Assembly: GCF_009760405.1 (NCBI RefSeq)
Contig: NZ_WRPP01000002.1
Span: forward strand, 1,054,001-1,118,000
DNA length: 64,000 bases
Reading direction: 5' to 3'
Source: Nocardia terrae
Lineage (GTDB): Bacteria > Actinomycetota > Actinomycetes > Mycobacteriales > Mycobacteriaceae
In this document: positions 16,859 through 25,426 of the stretch, piece after piece
Layout: each line of letters begins with the position of its first letter
How positions within the stretch are numbered: position 1 is the first letter of the stretch
Position numbers and translations under genes: made by a program
Notes under the pieces: model-generated
What the model was told of the DNA's origin: nothing
Databases searched by the model: none
What the model saw: the letters and a program-made list of their open reading frames with translations, nothing else

Positions 16859-18412
16859 ATGAATCAAGACAACGCCGTGCTGCTTTCCTGGGTTCTCGCC
16901 GCCGCGCTCCTGCTGGCCGTGGTCGGATTGGTAATGCTGTGGCGCGCCGTGCGCGCCGAACGCGGGCGTGTTGCCGCCCTGCGCGCGGAACAGACCGACC
17001 GCGATGCCGCGGTCGAGGAGATGATCGCGAATCTCACCGACAATGTCGTGCCCGCCATCGGCGCGGCCGTGCGCCGCTCGGACCCGGACAATCCCACGGT
17101 GGACCTGCCGATCGTGCTCGAGCAGTCGCGCATCGCGGAGTTGGTGTGGCAGTGGACCGCCCGCTGCGGCGAGGAGCTGCAGAAGGTCGCCACCGACACC
17201 GCCGAACGGGTCCGGCGCGACGCCGAGACCGAGACCCAGCTCGCGCTGGCCCAGGCCGAATCCGAGCGGCAGACCGCGCTCGCGCAGGCCGAGGAGATGA
17301 CCCAGCGCGGCGTCGCCCAGGCCGAGGAGATGGCGCAACTGGCCATCGCCCAGGCCGAGGAGGCTTCCCGGGTCGCCGTCGCCCAGGCCACCGAGGCCTC
17401 GCGCCTGGCCGTCACCGAGGCCGCCGACGCCGCGCGCGCCCAGGTGGAAGGCTCGGCGCGCGAGGCGACCTCGGCCGCGGTGCGCGCCTTCGGCGCCTCG
17501 GTGGTGAGCCTGGGCGCGGACGTGAGCCAGGTCGTCAGCGCCGCGCTGCGCCGCCACCGCAATGACGAGACCTTCGAGACCCTCACCCGCATCGACCATT
17601 CGGTGCAGCAGATGATCCGCCAGGCGCAGTCCTATGTGATCGTCTGTGGCGGTCTGCCCGGCCGTCGCTGGCCCCAGCAGACCCTCACCGACGTGGTGGG
17701 CGGCGCGACCGGCCGCGTGCGCGACTACACCCGGGTGCGCGCCACCGAACTGGACCGCCCCGTCGTCAGCCGCGTGGTGGAGCCGCTGGTGCACACCATC
17801 GCGACGCTGCTCGACAACGCGCTGCGCTACTCGCCGCCGACCTCGTTCGTGGACATCGGTTTCCAGGAGGGCCACCACGGCGTCACGGTGATCATCGACG
17901 ACGCCGGTGTCCGGATGAACCCCGAACAGCTCGAGGAGACCCGGCGCGTGCTGGCCGGCGACCAGGTCGTCGACATCCACGCCCTGGGCCCGACCCCGCG
18001 CGTCGGCTTCCCCGGCGTGGCCGCGCTGGCGCGCCGCTACGGCTTCTCGGTCTACATCGACGGACCCAACATGTACGGCGGTATGCGCGCCATGGTCTTC
18101 ATCCCGGAGACCCTGCTGGCCGCGCCCGCACCGATCGCGGTGGCCGCCCCTGCCCCCGTCCCCGCCCCTGCTCCGGTGCCCGCGCCGGACCCGGAACCCA
18201 CACTGGTGGCCATGGATTCGGTGCCCCACGACCTGACCCCCGGCGGCCTGCCCAAGCGTCGCCGCCGTTCCGCCACGGTGTCGGCGGCCCCCGTCCGCGC
18301 GGTCGCGCCGGACGAGGGCACCGGCCGACCCGACATCGCCGCTGCCTGGCACAGCGGCTCCCAACGCGGCCGAGCGGCCGCGTTCGAGCACTCCGAAGGG
18401 ATGACATCGTGA
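16859..18412 (+). CDS. cvnA: Conservon sensor histidine-kinase-like protein (CvnA)
   Basis: 517 residues from ATG 16859. One membrane helix (about 8-28) is followed by a long Ala/Glu/Gln coiled coil (about 60-210) and a GHKL ATPase-like domain with the N-box LLDNALRYSP and a degenerate G-box (GFPGVAALARRYGF). A Pro/Ala-rich tail precedes the C-terminus. No phosphoacceptor His box is evident, as in Streptomyces CvnA. It begins the typical cvnA-B-C-D order, with every junction overlapping, and is expected to form a membrane complex in which the kinase-like protein controls the small GTPase CvnD. Confidence 0.88.
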   Translation: MNQDNAVLLSWVLAAALLLAVVGLVMLWRAVRAERGRVAALRAEQTDRDAAVEEMIANLTDNVVPAIGAAVRRSDPDNPTVDLPIVLEQSRIAELVWQWTARCGEELQKVATDTAERVRRDAETETQLALAQAESERQTALAQAEEMTQRGVAQAEEMAQLAIAQAEEASRVAVAQATEASRLAVTEAADAARAQVEGSAREATSAAVRAFGASVVSLGADVSQVVSAALRRHRNDETFETLTRIDHSVQQMIRQAQSYVIVCGGLPGRRWPQQTLTDVVGGATGRVRDYTRVRATELDRPVVSRVVEPLVHTIATLLDNALRYSPPTSFVDIGFQEGHHGVTVIIDDAGVRMNPEQLEETRRVLAGDQVVDIHALGPTPRVGFPGVAALARRYGFSVYIDGPNMYGGMRAMVFIPETLLAAPAPIAVAAPAPVPAPAPVPAPDPEPTLVAMDSVPHDLTPGGLPKRRRRSATVSAAPVRAVAPDEGTGRPDIAAAWHSGSQRGRAAAFEHSEGMTS

Positions 18413-18843
18413 CCGGTACGCACGCCACGGCCGTGAGTGAGATCAACCGGCTTGCCTGGCTCCTCGACGATCTGGAGGCGCCCGGGGTGCGCTTCGCCGT
18501 GCTGCTATCAGAGGACGGGCTGCGCATCGCCCACACCGGCGGGGTCAGCATCGACGACGCCGAACGCTTCGCCGCGGCCGCCTCGGGACTGCGGGCCCTG
18601 GGCAAGGCGCTGGCCGAATTCTGCGGCGGAACCGCCGATAACGCCGTGCGCCAGAACATGACCGAGTACAACGACGGCATGATCTTCATCACCGCCGCCG
18701 GGGCCGGTGCGCTGCTGGGTGTTTCGACCACCCAGGACGTGGACGTCAGCCTGGTCGCGCACCGTATGAATCAACTGGCCGTGCGAGTCGGGCGTGAACT
18801 CGGCAGTATGTCGCGGACCAGGACCGACCTGCCGCGCGCATGA
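18409..18843 (+). CDS. cvnB: Conservon roadblock/LC7 protein (CvnB)
   Basis: 144 residues from GTG 18409, overlapping the cvnA stop (GTGA). Roadblock/LC7 fold: NRLAWLLDDLEAPGVRFAVLLSEDGL, a central helix around AERFAAAASGL and a DGMIFITAAGAGALLGV strand pair. Bacterial roadblock proteins act as partners or GAP-like regulators of small Ras-like GTPases such as MglA and CvnD. Its place between the kinase-like protein and the DUF742 gene is the standard conservon order. Confidence 0.9.
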   Translation: MTGTHATAVSEINRLAWLLDDLEAPGVRFAVLLSEDGLRIAHTGGVSIDDAERFAAAASGLRALGKALAEFCGGTADNAVRQNMTEYNDGMIFITAAGAGALLGVSTTQDVDVSLVAHRMNQLAVRVGRELGSMSRTRTDLPRA

Positions 18844-19187
18844 GCCGGCCGCGGCGCGACCCCGACCTGGTCCGGGCCTATGTGCGCACCGGCGGCCGAT
18901 CGCGTCCCACCCGGACGCTGGATCTGGTCAGTCTGGTTGTCGCGGTGGCCGATCCGGCCCCCGGCGCGTCCCCCGACGCCCGCCGCATCTTGGCGCTGGC
19001 CCGGCGCGGGGTGCTGACGCTCGCCGAAGTCGCGGCCTACCTGGACCTGCCGCCCTCGGTGGTGAAGATCCTGGTCGCCGACCTGCTCGACAGCGGTCAC
19101 CTGGCCATCCCGACCCCGGCGCAAGAGTTGCCGGGAACAGCCCTCTTGGAGGAGGTACTGCATGGACTCCGCGCTCTCTCCGCATGA
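18840..19187 (+). CDS. cvnC: Conservon DUF742 protein (CvnC)
   Basis: 115 residues from ATG 18840, overlapping the cvnB stop (ATGA). The DUF742 family is shown by the start DPDLVRAYVRTGGRS, a winged-helix-like ALARRGVLTLAEVAAYLDLPPSVVKILVADL and a short tail. DUF742 proteins look like small winged-helix proteins and interact with CvnA or CvnD. The gene overlaps the next one by 26 bases, and the ribosome site for cvnD (GGAGGAGG) lies inside its 3' end. Confidence 0.9.
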   Translation: MSRPRRDPDLVRAYVRTGGRSRPTRTLDLVSLVVAVADPAPGASPDARRILALARRGVLTLAEVAAYLDLPPSVVKILVADLLDSGHLAIPTPAQELPGTALLEEVLHGLRALSA

Positions 19188-19752
19188 GCGCGTCGTCGAC
19201 TATGTGCCGCAGACCGTCACCCGCACCGTAAAACTGCTGGTGGCCGGTAACTTCGGCGTCGGGAAGACCACGTTCGTCGGCAGTGTGTCCGAGATTCGGC
19301 CGCTGCGCACCGAGGAGACGATCACCGAGGCCAGCGTCGGCGTCGACGACATGGCCGGGCTACCGGGCAAGACCACCACCACGGTCGCCATGGATTTCGG
19401 TCGTATCACCCTCAATCCCCGTCTGGCCCTGTATCTCTTCGGCACCCCCGGCCAGCGCCGCTTCGTCCCCATCTGGGAAGACCTGGCCGTCGGCGCGCTG
19501 GGCGCCCTGGTCCTGGTCGACACCCGCCGCCTGGAAAAGGCCGACGAATCCCTGTCGATCCTCGAAGAGCGCGGCGTCCCCTACGCCGTGGCCGTCAACG
19601 ACTTCGAAGGCGCCCCCCGCCACCCCCTCGACGAGGTCCGCGACGCCCTCGACCTCGACCCTGGCACCCCCTTGATGCGCCTGGACGCCCGAGACCGCAA
19701 CCCCTGCCTCCACTCCCTCATCACCCTGGTGGAATTCCTCCTCCAACCCTGA
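19162..19752 (+). CDS. cvnD: Conservon small GTPase (CvnD)
   Basis: 196 residues from ATG 19162 with GGAGGAGG upstream. Ras-like GTPase: P-loop AGNFGVGKTTF (G29 to T36), switch II LFGTPGQRRF and the guanine-binding segment as AVNDFEG in place of NKxD. It completes a full four-gene conservon. I do not see the cytochrome P450 (cvnE) that follows in some Streptomyces copies; the next gene is a hydrolase on the other strand. Conservons modulate development or secondary metabolism in Streptomyces; the signal here is unknown. Confidence 0.9.
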   Translation: MDSALSPHERVVDYVPQTVTRTVKLLVAGNFGVGKTTFVGSVSEIRPLRTEETITEASVGVDDMAGLPGKTTTTVAMDFGRITLNPRLALYLFGTPGQRRFVPIWEDLAVGALGALVLVDTRRLEKADESLSILEERGVPYAVAVNDFEGAPRHPLDEVRDALDLDPGTPLMRLDARDRNPCLHSLITLVEFLLQP

Positions 19753-19771
19753 CCCCGGTAGCCGGATCGAT

Positions 19772-20638
19772 TCAGCCGATCGCCTTGGTGAAGAACGCGG
19801 CGGCGGCGTCGGCGGCGGGGGCGATGAGGGTCGGGTCGTCGTAGAAGTCGATCTGGCCCTGGGAATTCAGCCACAGGTCCGACTTCGGGGTGGTGACGGC
19901 GGTGTAGAAGGCGCGTGCCCACGGCGGGACCAGGGCGTGTGCGGAGTGGACGAGCAGGAACGGGACCGTCAGGCGGGCGGCGGCCTCCTGGGCGTCGAAA
20001 CCGGGGGTGTGTTCGTAAGATTCGACGGCGAAGGCGTTGGTGTAGTTGGGGACCGCGCCGCGCGGGGTGCCGTAGTACTCGTAGGCTTCGGTCAAGGGCA
20101 TGGCGACATCGCCGTTGTCGGCGGCGACGGCCGGGATGGACAGGATCTCGCCGGTGGATTCGCGCAGTTCGCGTGCCGCGCGGCCGCGGGCGAGGACGGC
20201 GGGGTCGGCGCCGCTGCCGTCGGGGTAGACTCCCGCCACGCCGGCGAAGGCGCGAATGCGGGTGTCGTCGGCGACGGCGCGGGCCATGTAGCCGCCGCCC
20301 GCGCAGACGCCCACGGCGACAACGGGTTTCCCGGCCAGGCGCGGATCGGCCTGCACCGCGGTGACCGCGGCGCTGATATCGGCCGCCTTGCCCAGCGGAT
20401 CCTCCAATTGCCGCGGGATGCCTTCGCTTTCGCCGAAGGTGCGGTGGTCGAAGGCCAGGGCGGCGAAGCCGCGTTCGGCCAGCGCCGCCGCGTAGACCCC
20501 CGCGGCCTGCTCCTTGACCGAGGTCAGCGGTCCGGTGGTGATCACGACCGCGGTCGGGTCACCGGCCGGTAGAAACAGGTTCCCGACCAGTCGATCGCCG
20601 TCGCGGGTGAAGGTGAAAGGGACTGGGGTGACAGTCAT
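19772..20638 (-). CDS. Alpha/beta hydrolase, dienelactone hydrolase-like
   Basis: 288 residues from ATG 20638. The alpha/beta hydrolase fold shows VVITTGPLTS, FDHRTFGESEG and a nucleophile elbow GVCAGG in which cysteine takes the usual serine position, as in dienelactone hydrolases. The acid and base are likely D in the YEHTPGFDAQ region or later and H in LLVHSAHALVP. Such proteins open lactones or act on esters. The gene is divergent from an HxlR regulator and separated by 137 bases holding the imperfect repeat aaggcacctcgaagttccctt, a plausible control site. Confidence 0.8.
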   Translation of the reverse strand: MTVTPVPFTFTRDGDRLVGNLFLPAGDPTAVVITTGPLTSVKEQAAGVYAAALAERGFAALAFDHRTFGESEGIPRQLEDPLGKAADISAAVTAVQADPRLAGKPVVAVGVCAGGGYMARAVADDTRIRAFAGVAGVYPDGSGADPAVLARGRAARELRESTGEILSIPAVAADNGDVAMPLTEAYEYYGTPRGAVPNYTNAFAVESYEHTPGFDAQEAAARLTVPFLLVHSAHALVPPWARAFYTAVTTPKSDLWLNSQGQIDFYDDPTLIAPAADAAAAFFTKAIG

Positions 20639-20775
20639 GTCAGCCGTTCTCTCGTGCCTCGGCACCGGAGGGTTCTCCAGTACCGTGGAATCGACCATAG
20701 GTCCGAATCCCGCTACCCGACAGAAGGCACCTCGAAGTTCCCTTCCCGGCGGCGGCCGCGCGAGCAGGAGCCCCG

Positions 20776-21108
20776 ATGGCCCTCACCATCCCCGATGTCC
20801 TCGACGAAACCTGCGACACCCGCCGCGCTCTGGAACGTCTCGCCGCCAAATGGCGCATTCTGCTCATCTACGCCCTGCTCGACGGCCCGCACCGCCCCGC
20901 CCGCCTGCGCACCCGCCTTCCCGGCATCAGCCAGAAGGTCCTGACCCAAACCCTGCGCGACATGGAATCCGATGGCCTCATCGAACGCCACGTCTACAAG
21001 GAAACCGCGCCGCAGCACATCGAATACGGTCTCACCGAACTGGGCAAATCCTTGGAAACCCCGCTCGCGGCCATCTGCGCCTGGGCCCTCGATCACCCCG
21101 CCGGCTAG
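20776..21108 (+). CDS. HxlR-family transcriptional regulator
   Basis: 110 residues from ATG 20776. The winged helix-turn-helix core of HxlR regulators is clear: KWRILLIYALLDGPHRPARLR, GISQKVLTQTLRDMESDGLIER and EYGLTELGKSL. HxlR proteins respond to aldehydes, quinones and other electrophiles and usually control an adjacent oxidoreductase or hydrolase. The obvious target is the divergent dienelactone-hydrolase-like gene. One cysteine (DETCDT) precedes the DNA-binding domain and could be redox-active, but that is speculation. Confidence 0.9.
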   Translation: MALTIPDVLDETCDTRRALERLAAKWRILLIYALLDGPHRPARLRTRLPGISQKVLTQTLRDMESDGLIERHVYKETAPQHIEYGLTELGKSLETPLAAICAWALDHPAG

Positions 21109-21113
21109 TTCGT

Positions 21114-22019
21114 TCACGCGAGATACAGGGTTCCGATGCCCGCGACGACGGCGACGGTGGCGGCGACGCGGGCCGTGCCGAACCGTTCACCGAAGACCAG
21201 CGTGCCGATGAGAGCTCCCACGATGATGCTCGATTCGCGCAGCGCCGCGACATCGGCGAGGGCACTGCGGGTTTGGGCCCACAGGATCAGGCCGTAGGCC
21301 GCGAAGCTGAGCACCCCGCCGAGCAGCCCGATGTGCCACACCGGCCGCAGGTCCGACCACAGCGCGCCGCGTCGTCGAGCCAGGGCGTACAGCGGCACGG
21401 CCAGACCCTCCAGCAGCAGCAACCACCCGATATAGCCCAGGACACTGCCGGATTCGCGGACCCCGATGCCGTCGACCGTGGTGTAGGCGGCGATCATGAC
21501 CCCGGTCACCAGCGCCGCCCCGACCGCGCCACGCGGGCTCGCGCTCCTGCGCCGCCCCCAGAACACCAGCCAGCCCAGCCCCAGCGAAATCAGCAGCACA
21601 CCCGCGATCTGCCCACTGCGCGGCGTCTCGCTGAACAGCAGCGCGGCCGTCAAAGTGACCACTACCGGCGAAGTCCCGCGCGCCAGCGGATAGGTCTGAC
21701 TCAGATCCCCGAGCCGATAGGAGGCCATCAACAGCATGTTGTAGGCAATGTGCAACACCACCGACGTGCCCAGGAAGATCCACGATCGCGCACCGGGCGC
21801 GGCCGCCCACACCACCAACGGAACCGCGCACAACGACCCACCGGCATTCACCAGCGTGATCGACACCAACTTGTCGGGCACCCAGTGCGCGATCGCATTC
21901 CACGCCGCATGCCCACACGCCGCGATCAGTGTCGCCACCAGCACCAGAGCGGGTATCCGCGGCGAAACACTCAGCCCGGCAACACTTCCCGCAGCGACGA
22001 ACAGAACCTCGGCAGCCAT
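21114..22019 (-). CDS. EamA/DMT-superfamily transporter
   Basis: 301 residues with about ten hydrophobic segments in two five-helix repeats, the pattern of drug/metabolite transporters. The first repeat has HAAWNAIAHW near the start and YPLARGTSPVVVTLTAALLFSE before the midpoint. The second ends with ALRESSIIVGALIGTLVFGERF, where paired LFSE/VFGE motifs mark the internal duplication. Such proteins export amino acids or small metabolites. Nothing nearby defines the substrate. Upstream, 22020-22320 holds no recognisable gene. Confidence 0.88.
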   Translation of the reverse strand: MAAEVLFVAAGSVAGLSVSPRIPALVLVATLIAACGHAAWNAIAHWVPDKLVSITLVNAGGSLCAVPLVVWAAAPGARSWIFLGTSVVLHIAYNMLLMASYRLGDLSQTYPLARGTSPVVVTLTAALLFSETPRSGQIAGVLLISLGLGWLVFWGRRRSASPRGAVGAALVTGVMIAAYTTVDGIGVRESGSVLGYIGWLLLLEGLAVPLYALARRRGALWSDLRPVWHIGLLGGVLSFAAYGLILWAQTRSALADVAALRESSIIVGALIGTLVFGERFGTARVAATVAVVAGIGTLYLA

Positions 22020-22320
22020 ACCACAGCACTCTCTGTCATCCGGCCCGATATCCGGGCAGGCGAATAGGAGTACTCCAGGCTTTTATCCCTTCATATGACG
22101 ACCGAGCCCCCACTGGACCCGCCCGTGGCGCCGCTCGGACCAGCCCTCCCAGACCTGATTGTCGTTACTACCTGACGGCCTGCTCGCGGAACCCTAGACG
22201 CGTTCACGTTCACCCCGAACGCTATCACCACCAAGACCAGACGCCCATGCGTCCTGACTCACGGTGCACGGAAGCCGTTGCCGCGCAAGCTCCCACTAGG
22301 GTGGGACCCGAGGAGGAACG

Positions 22321-22608
22321 ATGTCGGATGTGCGGCGCGAGGTAGTCGCCTCGCAGGTACAAGAGATCCTCAACTACTTCGGCAAATGCCCCATGTGCGG
22401 CGAATCGGCGTCGGCACGGCGCATCACGGCACAGTTCACCGACGGGCGCGTCCTGAGCGAGGACATCGCCGAATGCCTCGGCTACTGCGGCTGGAAGGGC
22501 GCTGCGGATTCCGCATTCCTCGCAGGAGCTCCACCGGTTCTCTCACACGGACACAAGAACTTTCAGGCTCCAGATCATGCCCTGCCGATCGTAGCGAGTG
22601 GCGACTGA
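22321..22608 (+). CDS. Small zinc-ribbon-like hypothetical protein
   Basis: 95 residues from ATG 22321 behind GAGGAACG. Residues 22-60 have four cysteines in CPMCGES and ECLGYCGWKG, spaced as in a zinc ribbon, with a TAQFTDGR strand between. I do not know a family name. The charged helical start and lack of signal or membrane segments suggest a cytosolic protein that could bind nucleic acid or a partner protein. Confidence 0.6.
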   Translation: MSDVRREVVASQVQEILNYFGKCPMCGESASARRITAQFTDGRVLSEDIAECLGYCGWKGAADSAFLAGAPPVLSHGHKNFQAPDHALPIVASGD

Positions 22609-22627
22609 CTCGGGAGGGCCGTTTGCT

Positions 22628-22671
22628 GCAGCGAATTGTGCACGAACAGGCCCACCGCATCAAACTCCGCG
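22628..22671 (+). repeat. Copy 1 of a 44-bp dispersed repeat
   Basis: Aligns without gaps to 26103-26146 on the same strand, with 37 of 44 bases identical. Shared blocks are gcagcgaatt, tgcacg, aggcccac and ctccgcg. This copy lies between two genes and runs up to the end of the cold-shock-like gene. Confidence 0.6.
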
Positions 22672-22690
22672 AGCGGCGTGGTGCCGCCGT

Positions 22691-22957
22691 CTAGTGCGGA
22701 CGCACCGCCGATGCGCGCAGGCCGCGCTCGTCGCGTTCGATGGTGAACGTCACCGGCTGATGCTCGCTCAGGGTGCGATAGCCGGGAAGGTCGATGCCGG
22801 AGTATTCGACGAACAAGCGCCGGGCAGGCTGTCCGTCCGGAGCGATGAACCCGAAACCTTTCGCGGTGTCGAACCACAGGACGACACCGCACACCCGTAA
22901 CTCGGCAGCGTCGGCGTGAGCCGCGTGGGCAGCGAGAGCTGTTGGTGCCTCCGGCAT
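22691..22957 (-). CDS. Cold-shock-domain protein
   Basis: 88 residues from ATG 22957 with GGAGA upstream. An N-terminal Ala/His stretch of about 20 residues leads into a CspA-type fold: GVVLWFDTAKGFGFIAPDG (RNP1 region GFGFI) and LFVEYSGI in place of VFVHYSAI, then QPVTFTIERDERGLRA. It should bind single-stranded RNA or DNA. It differs from standard actinobacterial cold-shock proteins by the added N-terminus and the Arg-Arg before RNP2. The adjacent genes are small stress-type genes. Confidence 0.85.
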   Translation of the reverse strand: MPEAPTALAAHAAHADAAELRVCGVVLWFDTAKGFGFIAPDGQPARRLFVEYSGIDLPGYRTLSEHQPVTFTIERDERGLRASAVRPH

Positions 22958-23004
22958 TTCAGGTCTCCTTCGGTCCGCAGCCGGGTCCGGCGCTGGGGAA
23001 GTTG

Positions 23005-23160
23005 TCAGAAGTAGTGGGAGCGTCCGCCGATCGGGCGGCCGACCGCCCCGAGTACCGCGAGGATCGCACCGACGATCAGCAGGATGACGCCGATGGTGGT
23101 GAGGATCGGTATGCCGACGACGATGCCGATGACGAGAAGGATGATTCCCAGGACGATCAT
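23005..23160 (-). CDS. DUF6131-type small membrane protein
   Basis: 51 residues. The product is two hydrophobic segments (about 2-20 and 22-42) of Ile/Leu/Val/Gly, ending in the conserved tail GAVGRPIGGRSHYF, which I associate with the DUF6131 family of mycobacteria and Nocardia. Its role is unknown; such genes sit beside stress-response genes. The start ATG at 23160 has no strong ribosome site but the sequence is clearly coding. Confidence 0.75.
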   Translation of the reverse strand: MIVLGIILLVIGIVVGIPILTTIGVILLIVGAILAVLGAVGRPIGGRSHYF

Positions 23161-23271
23161 GTTCGATCCCTTGTACTGGTTGTGCTGATGGGCAGGCGAT
23201 TCCCGGTGCCGCGGGTCTCAAACCGGCGTCTCGTGCAGTTTCGATCGAGTCGATGTGGGCAATCGCGCGGC

Positions 23272-23625
23272 ATGAGCCCTGAATCCGGTCCGGACGACAC
23301 CCTCGGCCCCACCGAGAGTCTCGACTCCGACGACGTACGCAATCACGATGGCGATGTGACCGTCACGCCACCCGACCATTGGCAGGCGGCCGACCGCGAC
23401 GAAATGACCGCGCGGGGGCAACGCGCAGGGGAATCACACGCGGAGCGTCTCGCGCAGGAACAGCCCGACGTGCCGGAAGCCGAAAGTGGCGAAACACCGG
23501 CGGAGTCGGCGCATATCGACACGACGAACGCCTCGACCGACGACCCTCGCCCCACGCGGCGTCACCATGGCCAACTCGACGACACCCCGGAAGATGGCGG
23601 TGGTTTCTTCGATGAGACGCCCTGA
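23272..23625 (+). CDS. Acidic, disordered DUF5709-like protein
   Basis: 117 residues from ATG 23272. Very rich in Asp, Glu, Thr, Pro and Gly and probably unstructured. It contains TPPDHWQAADRDEMTARGQ and GESHAERLAQEQPDV, similar to the repeat found in actinobacterial DUF5709 proteins, then a polar tail ending GGGFFDETP. These proteins are linked to general stress. It lies opposite the DUF6131 gene with 110 bases between, which may hold a shared promoter. Confidence 0.6.
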   Translation: MSPESGPDDTLGPTESLDSDDVRNHDGDVTVTPPDHWQAADRDEMTARGQRAGESHAERLAQEQPDVPEAESGETPAESAHIDTTNASTDDPRPTRRHHGQLDDTPEDGGGFFDETP

Positions 23626-23669
23626 AGCCGCTGACGAATAGCTGTCGTGTGAGCGGGTATGCGCCGAGC

Positions 23670-23807
23670 ATGGAGATTCTCACCATCATCGGCCTCGTCG
23701 TGGTGGTCGCGCTGGTGATCGCGGGCCGAAGGTTCACAGGTCGTGGACGGGAAACCGATCTGTCCACCGGCAATCCGCCGTCGAGCAAGAACGTCGACGA
23801 CATTTGA
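23670..23807 (+). CDS. Small single-pass membrane protein
   Basis: 45 residues, ATG 23670 (GTG 23649 in frame is an alternative). One N-terminal membrane helix (EILTIIGLVVVVALVIAG) precedes a basic, then polar tail. No family recognised. It lies between the DUF5709-like gene and another small membrane-protein gene on the same strand, so the three may form a stress-induced set. Confidence 0.5.
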   Translation: MEILTIIGLVVVVALVIAGRRFTGRGRETDLSTGNPPSSKNVDDI

Positions 23808-23850
23808 CCGTGACGTGCCGGCACTCGATGGGGGTACGTAGGAGGTAGTC

Positions 23851-24174
23851 ATGGCAGCCGAACACCCGATGGACCGCCCGACCGGTGTGCGAGCCGGTCG
23901 GGCCCGCACCCAGCGGTGGGGCATGCGTCGCCGCCACACCGGAGAAGGGATCGAAGACGATGTGAACGTATCGGGCTTCGTACTGCTCGGATTCGGTGTG
24001 GTCGCATTGGCGCTCGCACTGATCGGCGCCGGTTACGGGGCCGGTGTGTGGGCCGTGGTGGCCGCCATCGCGTGTGCGGTGTTGCTGCTCGCGGGCACTG
24101 CGGTGCTCGCCGTCGAGTGGCGGCGCCGCAGGTCTCACTCGTTGTCTGATCCCGTAGAGCGGCAAGGGCATTAA
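23851..24174 (+). CDS. Hypothetical two-helix membrane protein
   Basis: 107 residues from ATG 23851, preceded by the strong site GTAGGAGG. A basic N-terminus of about 38 residues (many Arg) is followed by two membrane helices (about 41-62 and 67-88), then an RRRR-rich cytoplasmic end. No known family or catalytic motif. Followed by 95 bases of apparently empty sequence. Confidence 0.6.
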   Translation: MAAEHPMDRPTGVRAGRARTQRWGMRRRHTGEGIEDDVNVSGFVLLGFGVVALALALIGAGYGAGVWAVVAAIACAVLLLAGTAVLAVEWRRRRSHSLSDPVERQGH

Positions 24175-24269
24175 CCGGCCTCGGGATCGAAGAATATGGC
24201 CGCGGACGACGGCCTGGCCAGAGACGACCGGCCCGCCACCATCACCGTCGCCGTCCTGCTGTGCGAGGA

Positions 24270-24764
24270 TCAGCCGAGGTTCTTCGCGGCGAGTTCGGTG
24301 AGGAATCGCGGCATGCGTCCGGTCCCGAAATCGTAGAAGCGTACCCAGGTCGGGGTAATCGCGATCCGGGCCATGCGGTCGTACATTTTTCGGCAGTTCT
24401 GTTCGAATTCGGCCGCCGCCGCGGCGCCCATGGATTTGCGGGCCGCGGCGAGATATTCCTCGACCACGCCGTCGACCATGGTGATGGACGCCGTTCCGCG
24501 TATGGACAGAGCCCGTGCGTCGCCGGGTGTGTCACCGCGGTCGATGGCCAGTGCGACATCCGGATGCGCCGACAGCGTCGCGACCTTCGGCGCGGTCTCG
24601 GCTGTGGAGATCACGAATTGTGTTCCGGTCCAGAAGAATCCGACCGGAACGACGCGGGGTGTGCCGTCTTCGGCGGTGTAGGCCAGATGGGCCCCGGAGG
24701 TCGCCTCGAGCAGACCTCGGGCGCCCGGGAGGGCCAGCTCCGCGTCGATGTGATGTTGCTTCAC
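24270..24764 (-). CDS. Pyridoxamine 5'-phosphate oxidase-fold (FMN/F420-type) protein
   Basis: 164 residues from GTG 24764, which overlaps the TetR stop as GTGA. Split-barrel flavin-binding fold: HLAYTAEDGTPRVVPVGFFW, FVISTAETAPKVATLSAHPDVAL and an RGTASI strand, as in PPOX-class F420- or FMN-dependent reductases. The substrate is not predictable. It is the last gene of a three-gene operon with a TetR regulator and a small membrane protein, so its expression is probably induced by a compound the TetR protein senses. Confidence 0.8.
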   Translation of the reverse strand: MKQHHIDAELALPGARGLLEATSGAHLAYTAEDGTPRVVPVGFFWTGTQFVISTAETAPKVATLSAHPDVALAIDRGDTPGDARALSIRGTASITMVDGVVEEYLAAARKSMGAAAAAEFEQNCRKMYDRMARIAITPTWVRFYDFGTGRMPRFLTELAAKNLG

Positions 24765-25426
24765 GACGTTTCCTTTCGCACTGCGCTTTTCACGCGGATG
24801 TTTCCGGTGGGGGAGGTCGGTGTGGTGGCGATGCCGCCGAGCAGGACATCGGCGACATGATCGGCGTATGCGATCGGGTCGAGGTCCGGGTCGGCGTCGA
24901 GGCGCTCGAGCATGGTGTCGACCATCCCTTGGTAGGTCACTGCGAGCAGGTGCGCGTCGAGATCGGCACGGATCTGCCCACGGTCTTGACCACGCTGAAT
25001 GAGCTCAGCCTGCCGCGCATACAACTCCTTGTACTCATGGGCGGCCGAGGCGATGCCCGTACCGGACGCCTGCAGTCGCCGTGCGATCTGACGCGCGGCC
25101 CGCAATTCGCTGCCGTGCGTCGCCGGCAATACCGCGGCCCGGCGGATGGCTGCTCTCAGGAGGTCGGCGGTGTGCGAGTCGAGGTCGACATCGGTTGCCA
25201 CGGCAGCTTCCAGCGTGGTCAACGCGCGTCGCCCCGCGTGCAGGATCAGGTCGTCGAGGTCGGTGAAGTACCGCCACAGCAGGCCCTTGGAGACGTCCGC
25301 GGCGCGGGCGACGGCCTCGGCGGTGGCCGCCGCGAGCCCGTCCCGTCCGATGATCGCGATGGTGGCGACTTCCAGTTGCTGACGGCGGGTTTCCGCGCTG
25401 AGTCTCTGCCGAGGCCGCGGTGTCAC
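24761..25426 (-). CDS. TetR-family regulator
   Basis: 221 residues from GTG 25426, overlapping the upstream stop (GTGA). N-terminal TetR helix-turn-helix: ETRRQQLEVATIAIIGRDG, then VARAADVSKGLLWRYFTDLDDL. The helical C-terminus would bind a ligand. It lies inside the operon it probably represses: the membrane-protein gene comes first, preceded by a perfect 7-6-7 inverted repeat overlapping the promoter. Confidence 0.88.
   Translation of the reverse strand: MTPRPRQRLSAETRRQQLEVATIAIIGRDGLAAATAEAVARAADVSKGLLWRYFTDLDDLILHAGRRALTTLEAAVATDVDLDSHTADLLRAAIRRAAVLPATHGSELRAARQIARRLQASGTGIASAAHEYKELYARQAELIQRGQDRGQIRADLDAHLLAVTYQGMVDTMLERLDADPDLDPIAYADHVADVLLGGIATTPTSPTGNIRVKSAVRKETS

Noticed and set aside
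16859..19752. The conservon as a novel system
   Set aside because: It is the standard cvnA-B-C-D order known in Streptomyces and other Actinobacteria, so it is annotated but not claimed as new.
22598..22900. Plus-strand frame across the repeat and the cold-shock-like gene
   Set aside because: Antisense to the cold-shock domain; its similarity to the frame at 26082 comes from the shared 44-bp DNA repeat, not from a protein family.
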